Source: Chara braunii
Taxonomy: Eukaryota; Streptophyta; Charophyceae; Charales; Characeae
Assembly: GCA_003427395.1 (NCBI GenBank)
Contig: BFEA01000538.1
Coordinates: forward strand, 937,417-967,259
Length of the DNA stretch: 29,843 nt
Reading direction: 5' to 3'
The number at the start of each line of letters is the position of its first letter. The stretch's first letter is position 1. The notes below the pieces were generated by a model. That model did not search any database and had not been told where the DNA came from. It saw only the letters and a list, made by a program, of their open reading frames with translations. This document shows, piece by piece, positions 29,374-29,843 of this stretch. Made by a program: the position numbers and the translations under genes.

Positions 29374-29629
29374 GCGACGGTATTGCAGTCCACCAACGCT
29401 GGCGATGGTTTTCGCAGGCGATGGTGGACTGCGACGGAGAGGATAGATCATCAGTTTTCGCAGGCGATGGTGGACTGCAATACCGTCGCGCGCCCCGTCC
29501 CCGGTTGTCGCTGATGATCTATCCTCTCCGTCGCAGGGGTAACGTTAATGTATTGGTGCAGACATAAACCCCTGCGACGGAGAGGATAGATCATCAGTAA
29601 TCTGTGCAGATAACGTTAATGTATTGGTG
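29374..29629. repeat. Cluster of nested perfect inverted and direct repeats
   Basis: A 29-base perfect inverted repeat pairs 29511-29539 with 29569-29597 around a 29-base loop. A third copy of its core (24 bases) lies in direct orientation at 29431-29454. A second perfect inverted repeat of 21 bases pairs 29374-29394 with 29469-29489. A 24-base direct repeat occupies 29409-29432 and 29455-29478, and a 19-base direct repeat occupies 29540-29558 and 29611-29629. No coding capacity. Confidence 0.85.
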
Positions 29630-29689
29630 TTCTATTCTTCCAAGAATCCTTCATCTAGTAAATCCCAGCTACATCCCACGCAAGAGCGC

Positions 29690-29843
29690 GCGCTCGCGCA
29701 CATACACACACACGCACACGCGCACACAGAGTGAGAAAGACAAAGGACTGAGGACAACCGGGGACGGGGCGCGCGCGCGCGCGTGTGTGAGAGAGAGGGG
29801 GAGAGAGAGAGGGGGAGAGAGAGAGAGGGAGAGAGAGAGAGAG
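29690..29843. repeat. (CA)n, (CG)n and (GA)n simple repeats at the window end
   Basis: CA units at about 29698-29727, alternating GC at about 29768-29782, then GA/GGGGA-rich repeats to the end of the window. Confidence 0.85.

Overview
The window looks like nuclear DNA of a green-lineage (Viridiplantae) eukaryote with a repeat-rich genome. The clearest marker is a U6 snRNA-like sequence at about 1601-1699 whose 3' end has the plant form (a GGTCCAAATTTT ending) rather than the animal form. Other signs are long CT/CA/GA/GAA microsatellites, intron-poor Hsp70-type genes and a decayed Ty3/gypsy retrotransposon with extra open frames after integrase. A charophyte alga such as Chara would fit; this is an inference from repeat style and remembered protein style, not something the sequence proves. 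Two single N bases (3176, 5355), both inside microsatellites, mark weak assembly points.

Layout. 1-3.3 kb: simple repeats, a U6 retropseudogene-like copy and a 135-bp tandem duplication. 3.4-5.3 kb: an intact single-exon Hsp70 on the minus strand, with compound (CT)n(CA)n arrays on both sides. 5.6-10.9 kb: no convincing gene, but several small inverted-repeat elements (a 499-bp TIR element, a 290-bp fold-back), a tRNA-like SINE head and a nested CCAAT palindrome. 10.99-15.35 kb: a Ty3/gypsy element on the minus strand, truncated inside reverse transcriptase and carrying frameshifts, an in-frame stop and lost catalytic residues; downstream of integrase lie three further open frames, and successive frames are joined by ATGA stop/start overlaps. 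15.34-19.30 kb: a 3.9-kb open frame on the plus strand. 19.3-25.5 kb: repeats, two related TIR elements and a long GAA tract. 25.56-28.82 kb: a second copy of the 3.9-kb gene, inverted and broken by a frameshifting deletion. 28.8-29.8 kb: its upstream region with two G-boxes, a cluster of perfect inverted repeats and terminal microsatellites.

The main discovery is the duplicated gene. Its product has an Hsp70-like half (nucleotide-binding domain, then a degenerate substrate-binding domain and lid) followed by what I read as two successive triosephosphate-isomerase-like (TIM) barrels. The Hsp70 part has lost acidic and threonine residues of the phosphate-2 motif, and both TIM-like domains have lost the catalytic His and Glu, so the protein looks like a chain of pseudoenzymes. 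In the plus-strand copy the N-terminus is expanded by an in-frame 42-bp minisatellite that resembles the gene's own ATP-binding hairpin. The 5' end, including the start codon seen in the other copy, is replaced by the retrotransposon's reverse transcriptase. The two copies share a 117-bp stretch of perfect identity in a more diverged background, which suggests recent gene conversion.

The stand-alone Hsp70 is a separate, less diverged paralogue, so three Hsp70-type genes lie within 26 kb. I cannot tell from sequence alone whether any of them is expressed or heat-inducible.
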